The notes under the pieces were generated by a model that did not search any database, was not told the origin of the DNA, and worked only from the letters and a program-made list of their open reading frames with translations. Position numbers and translations under genes: made by a program. Below are positions 8,756 to 16,012 of a DNA stretch of 39,793 bases, one piece after another. Source of the DNA: Bacteroidota bacterium (lineage in GTDB: Bacteria; Bacteroidota; Bacteroidia; Palsa-965); contig JABDCB010000023.1 in the NCBI GenBank assembly GCA_013288325.1, positions 1-39,793 of the forward strand, read 5' to 3'. Numbering within the stretch: position 1 is the first letter of the stretch; every line of letters begins with the position of its first letter.

Positions 8756-8849
8756 TATCAAAAAGGTATACCACCCCCTCCTTCCCCATAAAAAACCCTA
8801 TCATTTTGAAAAGGCATACATTTACCTCATAAGGATTATTTAACCCACT

Positions 8850-9066
8850 TCAGAAACTAATCCCTTAATCAGCAATAGATTAAACCGTGATAAAAGTTCC
8901 TTGAATGATCTTCGGAACAGGTTTTGAAGGCGATGCTGCGTGTACTTAGTTTCTGATTTACAGCATTTGATTGAAAACCGGAAGGATGGGTTCTTCCGGA
9001 CTAAGATCACCATCATCCGATGGCATGCTTTAAATCATTTTATTGTTTCTGTAGTTTGGTGAATTT
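8850..9066 (+). ncRNA. Candidate structured 5' leader of orphan kdpA
   Basis: The 378-bp space between the small ORF and kdpA is rich in pairing. Hairpins visible by eye are TTAATC/GATTAA (8865-8870/8878-8883), GTTCC/GGAAC (8896-8900/8914-8918), ATGCTG/CAGCAT (8933-8938/8961-8966), CCGGAAG/CTTCCGG (8978-8984/8993-8999) and CCATC/GATGG (9010-9014/9019-9023). GGTTTT (8920-8925) can also pair with AAAACC (8974-8979), which competes with the CCGGAAG hairpin. TCAGAAACTAA (8850-8860) is perfectly complementary over 11 bp to TTAGTTTCTGA (8946-8956) in the loop of the ATGCTG hairpin, a pseudoknot-like arrangement. A terminator follows immediately. I could not match this to a known riboswitch class. 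A weak -7 element (TACATTTA, 8817-8824) could start it. Confidence 0.4.
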
Positions 9067-9104
9067 AACAGCCCGGTGAGCTCAGCCTACCGGGTTGTTT
9101 TTTT
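9067..9104 (+). terminator. Intrinsic terminator or attenuator upstream of orphan kdpA
   Basis: AACAGCCCGGT (9067-9077) pairs with ACCGGGTTGTT (9089-9099), with one G-U pair and an 11-nt loop, followed by a T-run to 9104. It lies 30 bp before the kdpA ATG at 9134. It either ends transcription from mgtA or acts as an attenuator at the end of the structured leader. Confidence 0.75.
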
Positions 9105-9133
9105 CTATCTTTCAATGTGGTAAATCCTATTTT

Positions 9134-10837
9134 ATGATTCAGAGTTCGGTAATATGTTGTCTTCTGTTTCTTGCTTCTGCTCTGCTCGCCTGGCCCATAG
9201 GACGCTTCATGAGCAAAGTATATTCCGGAAATGCCAATCGTCTTGATTTTTTAAAACCCTTTGAACAATTCATCTTTAAAACATGCGGTATCGATCCTGC
9301 CCGTGAAATGGGTTGGAAACAATACCTGTGGGCCATGGTGGTGATTAATGCCGTGTGGTTGGTATTTGGTTTTCTGGTGCTTTTATTTCAGGGCCGGTTG
9401 TTTTTAAACCCTGCCGGCAATCCTTCCATGGAATGGACCCTGGCTTTGAATTCGGTAATCAGTTTTATAACCAGCACCAATCTACAGCACTATGCCGGTG
9501 AAAGCGGTGCCACCTATCTGTCGCAGACAGGCGTGTTTATGTTTCTTCAGTTTGTAAGCGCGGCTACCAGTCTGGCTGTGGGGGTTGCCGTGGTCCGGGC
9601 ACTTGCATCACGATCCACCGCACATCTGGGTAATTTTTTCAGCGACTTTGTTCTTTCCCTTACCCGTATCCTGCTTCCCTTGTCCGTTATTGCGGCCATC
9701 CTTTTTCTTTTCTGCGGGGTGCCGATGACTTTCGAAGGCGCCAAAACAGTTCATACGCTTCAGGGTGATAACATCACTGTAGCCACAGGACCGGTAGCTG
9801 CCTTTTTACCCATAAAAGAACTGGGGGCCAACGGAGGCGGTTTTTTCGGCGCCAATGATGCTCACCCCTTTGAGAATCCTGACTTCCTGTCTTTTATCCT
9901 TCATTCCGTCCTTGTTTTTCTTTTGCCCATGGCATTTGTTTTCTTCATCGGCTTTTACCTTAAATCCACCTCTTTTTCAAAAATGATTTTTATGGTGATG
10001 ACAATCGGATTTATCCTCATCACCATCCCCATCATTCACCAGGAGATAACAGGAAATCCCAGGATTACGGACATGCAGATTCCCAACACCGGAAATATGG
10101 AAGGGAAAGAAGTGCGTTACGGTGCTTTTTACACCGGTTTTTATGCGGGCGAAAATGCTGTTATCCCCGCTGGCACAATGGTAGGCGTTCCCGATAGTTT
10201 CATGCCCTTGTCCGGACTTTACATGCTGACAGGAATGTATATCGACGCATTTTTCGGAGGATTGGGAACCGGCTGGATCAATCTGTTCATCTTTCTTATT
10301 ATAGCGCTTTTTATCGGCAGCCTGATGATAGGCCGGACCCCTGAAATGTTCGGGCGTAAAATCGGTATCCGCGAAATGCAGATTACCGTTGGAGTTGCCT
10401 TTTTACAAAGTCTGATACCCTTCGCATTAGCCGGTATTGCAACTTATACTTATATACATACCACCGTTGGAAATGATAACCTGCAATGGTTAAGCAATAC
10501 CGGAGCGCACGGATTTACGACTATGTTGTATGAATACATTTCCTCCTCAGCCGGAAACGGGTCGGAGTTTACAGGTCTTGGCAACGCCACTCCATTCTGG
10601 AATCTGACAACTTGTATTGCCATGCTATCGGGAAGATTTATACCTATCATCGGGGCGTTGTGGATAGCAGGCCTGCTGGCAGAAAAAACAGTTACCCCGC
10701 CTTCTTCCGGAACCCTGAGGGTGGATACGCTTACTTTCGGTTTTTTTCTTTTCGCTATTATTATTATCCTGAATGTTCTTTCCCTGTTCACTTCACTTAT
10801 CCTCGGACCCGTGTTTGATTCCTTATTTATAAAATAA
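9134..10837 (+). CDS. kdpA: Orphan potassium-transporting ATPase subunit A (KdpA paralogue)
   Basis: The product is 567 aa from the ATG at 9134. A longer reading begins at a TTG inside the terminator and is rejected. It has about ten membrane spans and the four SKT-type pore loops of KdpA. Loop 1 is TNLQHYAGES, loop 2 LGANGGGFFGANDAHPFENP, loop 3 GGLGTGWINLF and loop 4 SSAGNGSEFTGLG. The family motif MIGRTPEMFGRKI is present. It is clearly homologous to the second KdpA at 16104 but diverges in the filter: loop 4 has AGNGSEF where the operon copy has ANNGSGF, and loop 2 has an Asp where the copy has Ser. No kdpB, kdpC or kdpF is adjacent. The next gene is the NtrC-like regulator. It may exchange with the operon KdpA in a KdpFABC complex, act alone, or be decaying, although no disruption is seen. 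Confidence 0.9.
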   Translation: MIQSSVICCLLFLASALLAWPIGRFMSKVYSGNANRLDFLKPFEQFIFKTCGIDPAREMGWKQYLWAMVVINAVWLVFGFLVLLFQGRLFLNPAGNPSMEWTLALNSVISFITSTNLQHYAGESGATYLSQTGVFMFLQFVSAATSLAVGVAVVRALASRSTAHLGNFFSDFVLSLTRILLPLSVIAAILFLFCGVPMTFEGAKTVHTLQGDNITVATGPVAAFLPIKELGANGGGFFGANDAHPFENPDFLSFILHSVLVFLLPMAFVFFIGFYLKSTSFSKMIFMVMTIGFILITIPIIHQEITGNPRITDMQIPNTGNMEGKEVRYGAFYTGFYAGENAVIPAGTMVGVPDSFMPLSGLYMLTGMYIDAFFGGLGTGWINLFIFLIIALFIGSLMIGRTPEMFGRKIGIREMQITVGVAFLQSLIPFALAGIATYTYIHTTVGNDNLQWLSNTGAHGFTTMLYEYISSSAGNGSEFTGLGNATPFWNLTTCIAMLSGRFIPIIGALWIAGLLAEKTVTPPSSGTLRVDTLTFGFFLFAIIIILNVLSLFTSLILGPVFDSLFIK

Positions 10838-10870
10838 GGGATAACGGTATTCGGAACAAGTGAACAGCGC

Positions 10871-10904
10871 TTGTGTCATCAGGATTTAAAATGCACTAAC
10901 TTTG
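10871..10904 (+). promoter_or_regulatory. Promoter of the NtrC-like regulator, predicting a leaderless mRNA
   Basis: TTG (10871-10873) and TAACTTTG (10897-10904) are separated by 23 bp, close to the Bacteroidota -33/-7 arrangement, and the -7 box is an exact TAnnTTTG. The ATG at 10909 begins only 4 bases after the box, so transcription would start at or next to the start codon. Confidence 0.55.
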
Positions 10905-10908
10905 CCCC

Positions 10909-12255
10909 ATGAACAAAGGGAATATACTTATCATCGATGATGAAGAAAAACTCCGCAACCTGTTGGGACGTATCATTAAGCTCGAATCTTTTCATGTCAT
11001 TGAAGCGGGGGACTGTAAAACAGGATTAAAAAAACTGGAACAGAACGAGGTTGATGTGGTGTTGTGCGATGTAAAGCTTCCCGATGGAAACGGAGTGGAA
11101 CTCATTACCCGTATCAAAGCCCTTTATCCATGCGTAGAGGTTATTCTTCTCACCGCTTACGGCACTATTCCCGATGGTGTACAGGCCATCAAAAATGGAG
11201 CCTTTGATTATATCGTCAAGGGCAATGACAATGAAAAAATTATCCCCCTGCTATACCGCGCCATGGATAAGGTATTGCTGCAACGAAGGGTGAGAGAGCT
11301 GGAGAAACGTGTGGGCGAGAAATTTTCATTTGATTCCATCACCGGCAAATCGAAAGCCATTCTACAGGCGGTGGAGATGGCCCGCAAAGTAGTGCCCAAT
11401 GACACCACCGTACTGCTTACCGGTGAAACGGGAACAGGAAAAGAAGTGTTTGCACAAGCCATACATCAGGCAGGCAGCAGAGCCGGCAAATCGTTTGTGG
11501 CGCTTAACTGCAGCGCCTTCAGCAAAGAGCTGATAGAAAGCGAATTGTTTGGTCATAAACAAGGCTCTTTTACCGGAGCCATAAAAGATAAAAAAGGACT
11601 CATCGAACAGGCGCATGCAGGCACCTTGTTTCTGGATGAAATAGGTGAAATGCCGCTGGAGCTGCAAGCCAAATTACTGAGGGTGCTGGAAACAAGTGAA
11701 TTCATTCGCCTGGGTGATACGGAAACCATCAAGGTTAATTTCCGGCTCATAGCCGCTACCAACAAAGACCTGAAGACAGAAAGCGAAGAACACCGCTTCC
11801 GATCCGATTTATATTTCCGTCTCAATGTATTTCAGATTCATCTGCCTACGCTGCGTGAACGAAAAAAAGACATAGAAGCTCTGGCTACCTTATTTGTGAA
11901 ACAGTTCTCTGACCGAACCAATAAAAAACCGTTGTCTATCAGCAAAGAATACATGGAGAAACTGGAACACTATAACTGGCCCGGTAATATCCGTGAACTG
12001 AAAAACATCATTGAACGAAGTGTGATCCTCGCCAACGGAGATACGCTTACCGAATCTTTGCTGCCTTACGAAATACAACAACAAAGCATTGGCAACAATG
12101 GAAGCTTGTCGGCCTTTTCCATGGAAAGCGTTGAGAAACTTCACATACAGAAAGTGCTTAACTATGCCAAAGGCAATAAGGCCGAAGCCGCCCGTTTGCT
12201 CGAAATAGGAATTGCCACCCTGTACCGGAAAATAGAACAATACGGTTTAAACTGA
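10909..12255 (+). CDS. NtrC-family sigma-54-dependent response regulator of the kdp locus
   Basis: The product is 448 aa. The receiver domain (1-120) has D10/D11, the phospho-acceptor D54 (LCDVKLPDG) and K in FDYIVKGND. The AAA+ domain (about 140-375) shows Walker A GETGTGKE, the sigma-54 contact loop as GSFTGA instead of the usual GAFTGA, Walker B GTLFLDEIGEMP, sensor I AATNKDL and WPGNIRELKN. The C-terminal Fis-type helix-turn-helix is NKAEAARLLEIGIATLYRKI. It therefore should activate RNA polymerase-sigma-54. It is the only response regulator in the kdp locus and so is the probable partner of the kinase at 23349, in place of the OmpR-type KdpE of Proteobacteria. I recall this pairing from other Bacteroidota kdp loci. 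I found no convincing -24/-12 promoter in the nearby gaps. A short membrane gene follows 8 bp downstream. Confidence 0.9.
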   Translation: MNKGNILIIDDEEKLRNLLGRIIKLESFHVIEAGDCKTGLKKLEQNEVDVVLCDVKLPDGNGVELITRIKALYPCVEVILLTAYGTIPDGVQAIKNGAFDYIVKGNDNEKIIPLLYRAMDKVLLQRRVRELEKRVGEKFSFDSITGKSKAILQAVEMARKVVPNDTTVLLTGETGTGKEVFAQAIHQAGSRAGKSFVALNCSAFSKELIESELFGHKQGSFTGAIKDKKGLIEQAHAGTLFLDEIGEMPLELQAKLLRVLETSEFIRLGDTETIKVNFRLIAATNKDLKTESEEHRFRSDLYFRLNVFQIHLPTLRERKKDIEALATLFVKQFSDRTNKKPLSISKEYMEKLEHYNWPGNIRELKNIIERSVILANGDTLTESLLPYEIQQQSIGNNGSLSAFSMESVEKLHIQKVLNYAKGNKAEAARLLEIGIATLYRKIEQYGLN

Positions 12256-12263
12256 TCCAGGGT

Positions 12264-12518
12264 ATGAGTGAAAAGCAAACGCCGCAGCGGATAAAAAAGC
12301 TGGCTCCCGCATGGAGGGTAGTCATTGAGGCCGGATCCATTATTTTCTTTTTTTATTCCAATCTCCTCATGGGCGAATTTACCCAGTCGGGGCAAGGTAA
12401 AAACAAAGGATTCTGGTGGGCCCTACAGGACATTTTTACCGTCACCAATTTTATCATTGCTTTTGTACTGGCATTGATCGGATATGTGGCATTTTCATTT
12501 CTGAGAAAACGCCTCTAA
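12264..12518 (+). CDS. Uncharacterised 84-aa two-span membrane protein
   Basis: The gene starts 8 bp after the stop of the NtrC-like regulator, behind a weak purine-rich site (CCAGGGT), and is surely cotranscribed with it. The product has a basic N-terminus (MSEKQTPQRIKKLAPAWR), a first hydrophobic segment at about 18-37 (VVIEAGSIIFFFYSNLLMG), a loop rich in Gln/Gly/Lys and a second segment at about 59-80 ending in FLRKRL. Both ends are basic, so both are predicted to be cytoplasmic. I recall no family name. The tight link to the regulator of a K+ uptake locus suggests a modulating or sensory role for the two-component system, but this is an inference. Confidence 0.7.
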   Translation: MSEKQTPQRIKKLAPAWRVVIEAGSIIFFFYSNLLMGEFTQSGQGKNKGFWWALQDIFTVTNFIIAFVLALIGYVAFSFLRKRL

Positions 12519-12631
12519 CCTGATCTTCAGATTACTTTTTGGCCCTTCCACCCCATTATAAATATTTCTTATCGAAAATTAGTCCTGATTCCAATGGCAA
12601 AACGTATCAGATCTAACTAATACCGTATGCC

Positions 12632-13216
12632 ATGAAAATCCTGTTCACCAAAATAAGCGCCGGCCTGCTGATGCTAAGTGCTACTACGTGTTTTTCTCAA
12701 AACGAATGTTGTGGCATTTATCTGAAAGCAAACGACTATATCAGTCACAAGCTAAGCTATCCGGCCGACTGTGAAAGGCTAAACAAGTATAAGATTACCA
12801 CCGATCCCATTTTTCAGCCTGACAAAATTGCAATCCGCCAGGATGGTGTCACATACAGAATACCAAAGGATTCCATATATGCCGTTAAAAACTGTGATGG
12901 CAGCATCATACGTATGTACGCCGGTTCGGAATATCCCTTGCTGAACCCGGAAGAAACCATTATGATTTACAAGGTGCTCGGCGGGTCCGAATCGAATGAC
13001 GGTTTTAACAAGACCAAATACTATTTCAGCAAGGACGCACAAGGTAAAATCGAGGACTTAACAATTGCGAAAATCAAAGCGGCTTTTTCTGGAAATCGCA
13101 AGTTTCTGGATTTAGTGGACCTGGAATTTCACTCCGATGCAGAACTGTCAGCTTACGATAATATAAATAAGAAAATGAAAATTAATTCCGTACTGGAAAA
13201 GTCGTTTACGGAATAA
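12632..13216 (+). CDS. Hypothetical secreted protein, 194 aa
   Basis: The ORF begins with a clear Sec signal peptide (MKILFTKISAGLLMLSATTC followed by FSQ, cleavage near residue 23). The mature part starts NECCGIYLKANDY and has a few more cysteines (ADCERL, KNCDG). It contains a beta-rich section with RQDGVTYRIPKDSIYAVKNC and a Lys-rich C-terminal helix region. No transmembrane segment follows the signal, and no type IX sorting domain is seen. I do not recognise the family. It stands apart from its neighbours, with 113 bp before it and a strong terminator 43 bp after it, so it looks like a single-gene unit inside the kdp locus. Confidence 0.7.
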   Translation: MKILFTKISAGLLMLSATTCFSQNECCGIYLKANDYISHKLSYPADCERLNKYKITTDPIFQPDKIAIRQDGVTYRIPKDSIYAVKNCDGSIIRMYAGSEYPLLNPEETIMIYKVLGGSESNDGFNKTKYYFSKDAQGKIEDLTIAKIKAAFSGNRKFLDLVDLEFHSDAELSAYDNINKKMKINSVLEKSFTE

Positions 13217-13259
13217 TACAGCTCCCGGTGATTTACATAAACACCTTCAGATTGATATA

Positions 13260-13286
13260 AAGCCTATCACAACGATAGGCTTTTTT
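13260..13286 (+). terminator. Intrinsic terminator after the hypothetical secreted protein
   Basis: AAGCCTATC (13260-13268) pairs perfectly with GATAGGCTT (13274-13282) around a 5-nt loop and is followed by a T-run to 13286. Confidence 0.85.
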
Positions 13287-13466
13287 CATTGCATAGCATA
13301 TGAAGCGCTTCTCTGCAATATCATAATTCCTAATTCTCAGCTATTTACTTTCTCTGCGATCCCTTCTTTCCTTTTCGGAATACCCTTTGTGTTTCACCGC
13401 TGTCATTTGCGGGGGGAGATCGTTTCTTCTTCTGGAATTATTTTATCCATTTGTGGAAACAATTTC

Positions 13467-13580
13467 ATGAAAAACGGTTTTGATCCGCTTGAAAAATTAA
13501 TGCTTTTCATTGCACTTGGCTTTCTGGGCTTATGCATACTCACGGTTATTATTGTTGAAATAAGCCGGTATAAACGCTAA
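13467..13580 (+). CDS. Candidate 37-aa single-span membrane protein
   Basis: An ATG at 13467 starts a 37-codon ORF, MKNGFDPLEKLMLFIALG, followed by more hydrophobic residues and the basic end EISRYKR. One membrane span covers about residues 10-31. An acidic/basic N-terminus and a positively charged C-terminus suggest that the C-terminus faces the cytoplasm. A longer reading from 13389 exists, but its extra N-terminus does not look like protein. It sits 92 bp before a BBP2 porin gene in the kdp locus. It is the right size for a P-type-ATPase accessory peptide, but it has no KdpF motif and I know no homologue. Confidence 0.45.
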   Translation: MKNGFDPLEKLMLFIALGFLGLCILTVIIVEISRYKR

Positions 13581-13672
13581 ACAATCAGACGCAAAACTGA
13601 CCGTCATCATATCCCATGATTTAGAAAGCTCACATCTTTGAATGCATGATACAACGGTTGACATCACCATCT

Positions 13673-15022
13673 ATGAAAAACATTCTGAGTATTGGACTTT
13701 TGTTTTACTCTCTTCTTCCTGCCTTTTCACAAACAGCCACAACAACCGACACTACAGCAGGAAACGGCCGCGCCATGCCTTCTCCACTCCCCTCTCCTCC
13801 ATTCCCGATGAGTGACTGGAGCGGTGGTCCCATTATCGGTGAACCTTCAGGAGAAGCTCCGGATTATTTAATGAGGAAAATTCAGAAGTCATGCAAAAAG
13901 CCCTGGTTAAAATGGAACAAAACAGGAATCAGTGTTTATGGCTGGGTGGATGGATCTGTGAATGTCAGCAGTTCTAAATATACCAACAGCCCCATGTCGT
14001 ACGACCTGGTACCCAACAGACCGGAACTGGATCAGGTTATTATTCGTGTTGAAAGAGATCCCAATACCGAACAGACTAAACATCCGGACTGGGGTTTCCT
14101 TGTTGATAATATCTACGGTATCGACTATCGGTACACCATTGCTAAAGGCATTTTTAGCAATCAGTTACTTAAAAATAATAATCTGTATGGATATGATCCG
14201 GCTCAGTGTTATGGGCTCCTCTATGTTCCGCAGGTAGCCCAGGGAATGCTTATTAAAGTGGGACGTTTTATTTCCCCGGCCGATATTGAAGCACAATGGG
14301 CACCGGACAATTATCTCTTCAGTCATTCATTGATGTTTACTGTAGATCCGTATACATTCACCGGTATCAATACCACCATACGGCTTCAAAAACGGTTTCA
14401 GATAGAACTCGGTCTTCATGCCGGCAATGATATGGCTCCCTGGAGCAATTCCGCACAGCTCAACGGGCTGGCTATGGCACGATGGGTATCGAAAAACAAT
14501 GCGGAGTCACTATACGGAGGTATTAATTCGCTGGGCAACGGTCAGTATGAAAACGAGCACGACGATTTACAAATGTTGGTGCTCGTATGGGGCCACCGTT
14601 TTGGCAAACGGGTACACATGATGACCGAGTCTTATTATATATGGCAGTATAATGCCGCACTGGGAGGGACAGCTATTGACGGACCACTTTTATATGGACA
14701 AGGTGGGGGCATGGGGCCTATTATTCCCGGTGCTTCCAAAGCTATCGGACTCGTGAACTACTTCCAGATTCTGTGCTCCCCCAAAGATTATATCTCTATC
14801 CGCAACGACGGGTTGAATGATATGAATGGTAACCGTACCGGGTATGCTACCTGGTATACCAGTCATACCATAGGATGGTCTCACCATTTTACCGATTATA
14901 TCATTATCCGTCCCGAGGTAAGATATGAGCAGGCCTGGAACTCAAAAAACATCACACCGTATGATGGAGGAACCAAAAAATCCCAGGAAACAGCTGCCAT
15001 GGATTTGATCCTCCGGTTCTGA
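13673..15022 (+). CDS. BBP2-family outer membrane porin (first of two)
   Basis: The product is 449 aa from the ATG at 13673, giving the signal peptide MKNILSIGLLFYSLLPAFSQ. An ATG at 13646 in the same frame would add nine residues, but a near-consensus -7 box (CATCTTTG, 13633-13640) puts the transcript start at about 13645. A short Pro-rich linker (SPLPSPPFPM) follows the signal peptide. The rest is a beta-barrel with alternating strands, starting at SVYGWVDGSVNVSSSKY, with LLYVPQVAQGMLIKVGRFISP, DNYLFSHS and a terminal strand AAMDLILRF that ends in Phe, the usual outer membrane signature. This matches the putative beta-barrel porin-2 (BBP2, PF07642-like) group. A second BBP2 gene follows kdpC, so this locus carries two such porins. 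Confidence 0.75.
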   Translation: MKNILSIGLLFYSLLPAFSQTATTTDTTAGNGRAMPSPLPSPPFPMSDWSGGPIIGEPSGEAPDYLMRKIQKSCKKPWLKWNKTGISVYGWVDGSVNVSSSKYTNSPMSYDLVPNRPELDQVIIRVERDPNTEQTKHPDWGFLVDNIYGIDYRYTIAKGIFSNQLLKNNNLYGYDPAQCYGLLYVPQVAQGMLIKVGRFISPADIEAQWAPDNYLFSHSLMFTVDPYTFTGINTTIRLQKRFQIELGLHAGNDMAPWSNSAQLNGLAMARWVSKNNAESLYGGINSLGNGQYENEHDDLQMLVLVWGHRFGKRVHMMTESYYIWQYNAALGGTAIDGPLLYGQGGGMGPIIPGASKAIGLVNYFQILCSPKDYISIRNDGLNDMNGNRTGYATWYTSHTIGWSHHFTDYIIIRPEVRYEQAWNSKNITPYDGGTKKSQETAAMDLILRF

Positions 15023-15254
15023 ATTATTCCTTTTGTCAACCCCTCCCGGGTAAGGTATTAATAAGCCGCAAAAAAGCCTTTTTCTCATATTGGGAAATAC
15101 CCTCTCATAATGATAGAAAAACAAAGGCCAAAAAGTGCTTAATCCTTTTGCAGTTTTATACAGCATGCTGATAATCATCACTATATAGACCTGACCAGGA
15201 TTCCTTCCTCAACTGGCCCGGATTTGGCATATAGGATTACAAATTCATCCACAA

Positions 15255-15614
15255 ATGATACATGAATCAGAAGTAATCGACTTGTTGGGAAACAAACTCC
15301 CTGCCATTAATCCTGAACTGGAAAAACTGGGCAATAAAGGAAACGTATATAAAACGGTACAATGCTTTGCCGATTTCACCCGTCAGCTGATCGGTACCGG
15401 CAATCTGAAAGCAGTAAAACACTGTGTAAATCTTGCCGAAGAGCTTTTGGAAAAAGGCAATACCACCGTGCAGAATGCCATTGAAAACGTATTCCTGCAT
15501 ACCCTCTCTCCGGTGCTTGATCTGGGAGATACCGTGGGCAATGCGCTGAAAGATATGCTAAAAGGCGATTTGCGCAAAGAATACCTCCGTAGGGTTTCGT
15601 CCAGCTGTATCTGA
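15255..15614 (+). CDS. Conserved hypothetical helical cytosolic protein, 119 aa
   Basis: The product has no signal peptide or membrane span and is predicted to be almost entirely helical. Recognisable stretches are KGNVYKTVQCFADFTRQLI, GNLKAVKHCVNLAEELLEKG, NTTVQNAIENVFLHTLSPVL and the end LRKEYLRRVSSSCI. I recall similar 110-125-residue proteins in other Bacteroidota, grouped in a DUF family (possibly DUF7674), without known function. The helical-repeat look suggests a protein-protein interaction role. It lies between a BBP2 porin and the kdpF operon in the same orientation. A 232-bp gap precedes it, in which I see no clear feature. Confidence 0.65.
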   Translation: MIHESEVIDLLGNKLPAINPELEKLGNKGNVYKTVQCFADFTRQLIGTGNLKAVKHCVNLAEELLEKGNTTVQNAIENVFLHTLSPVLDLGDTVGNALKDMLKGDLRKEYLRRVSSSCI

Positions 15615-15756
15615 TCCGGATTATAATCTGTCATAAGGGCAGATGACGAAGATCATTTGACAAGGGCAGAACCAGGTTTTACTTTGCCAGGCAAGAGGGG
15701 ACCAGAAGAAAAAGAAAATGCATTGCTTTAAATCTGTTCATTGACATCCTATCGTA

Positions 15757-15847
15757 ATAGAACGCAGATAAAATAAGATGGTTATGATTTATTATGATAA
15801 CAAGCAATCTGCGAAAATCATAACAATCATAATAATCAGCGTTCTAT
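15757..15847. repeat. Palindromic interspersed repeat, copy 1
   Basis: The copy is about 91 bp, bounded by ATAGAACGCAGAT (15757-15769) and its near-perfect reverse complement ATCAGCGTTCTAT (15835-15847). The interior holds AT-rich ATCATAA-type units on both arms, so the whole can fold into a long imperfect hairpin. The first 43 bp are identical to copy 2 at 21970. It fills most of the 291-bp gap between the 119-aa gene and the kdpF operon. No transposase is present, so it is a MITE- or REP-like element. Confidence 0.8.
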
Positions 15848-15905
15848 TAGGGATTGGGGGCATGCAAATCATATAAGTAAAAAAATCATAAAATCATTCA
15901 TCACG

Positions 15906-16001
15906 ATGGAAAACGTACTTAGTATAGCAGTCCTGCTTGTATCGGGACTGGTTTGTTTCTGGATCTTTTATAAAAGCATCGACTTTTTCGATAACATCTA
16001 A
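15906..16001 (+). CDS. 31-aa single-span membrane protein at the head of the kdp operon
   Basis: An ATG at 15906 opens a 31-codon ORF ending TAA at 15999-16001. The product is MENVLSIAVLLVSGLVCFWI followed by FYKSIDFFDNI. It has one membrane span (about residues 5-23) and an amphipathic aromatic/acidic tail. It lies 11 bp upstream of kdpF and 102 bp upstream of kdpA, in the same direction, and is too regular to be chance. Its design (short N-terminus, one span, charged C-terminal tail) is like KdpF but the tail is different. I recall a similar unnamed short ORF in other Bacteroidota kdp operons. It is probably an accessory or stabilising subunit of KdpFABC, which is an inference. Confidence 0.65.
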   Translation: MENVLSIAVLLVSGLVCFWIFYKSIDFFDNI

Positions 16002-16012
16002 CCGGTATTGTC

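Noticed and set aside
8756-9133. Known riboswitch (M-box, ydaO/c-di-AMP or yybP-ykoY) before the orphan kdpA
   Set aside because: The conserved sequence blocks of these classes as I know them are not present. Only the general layout resembles a riboswitch.
9095-9133. Upstream TTG start for the orphan kdpA
   Set aside because: It begins inside the terminator T-run. MIQSS at 9134 matches the normal KdpA N-terminus.
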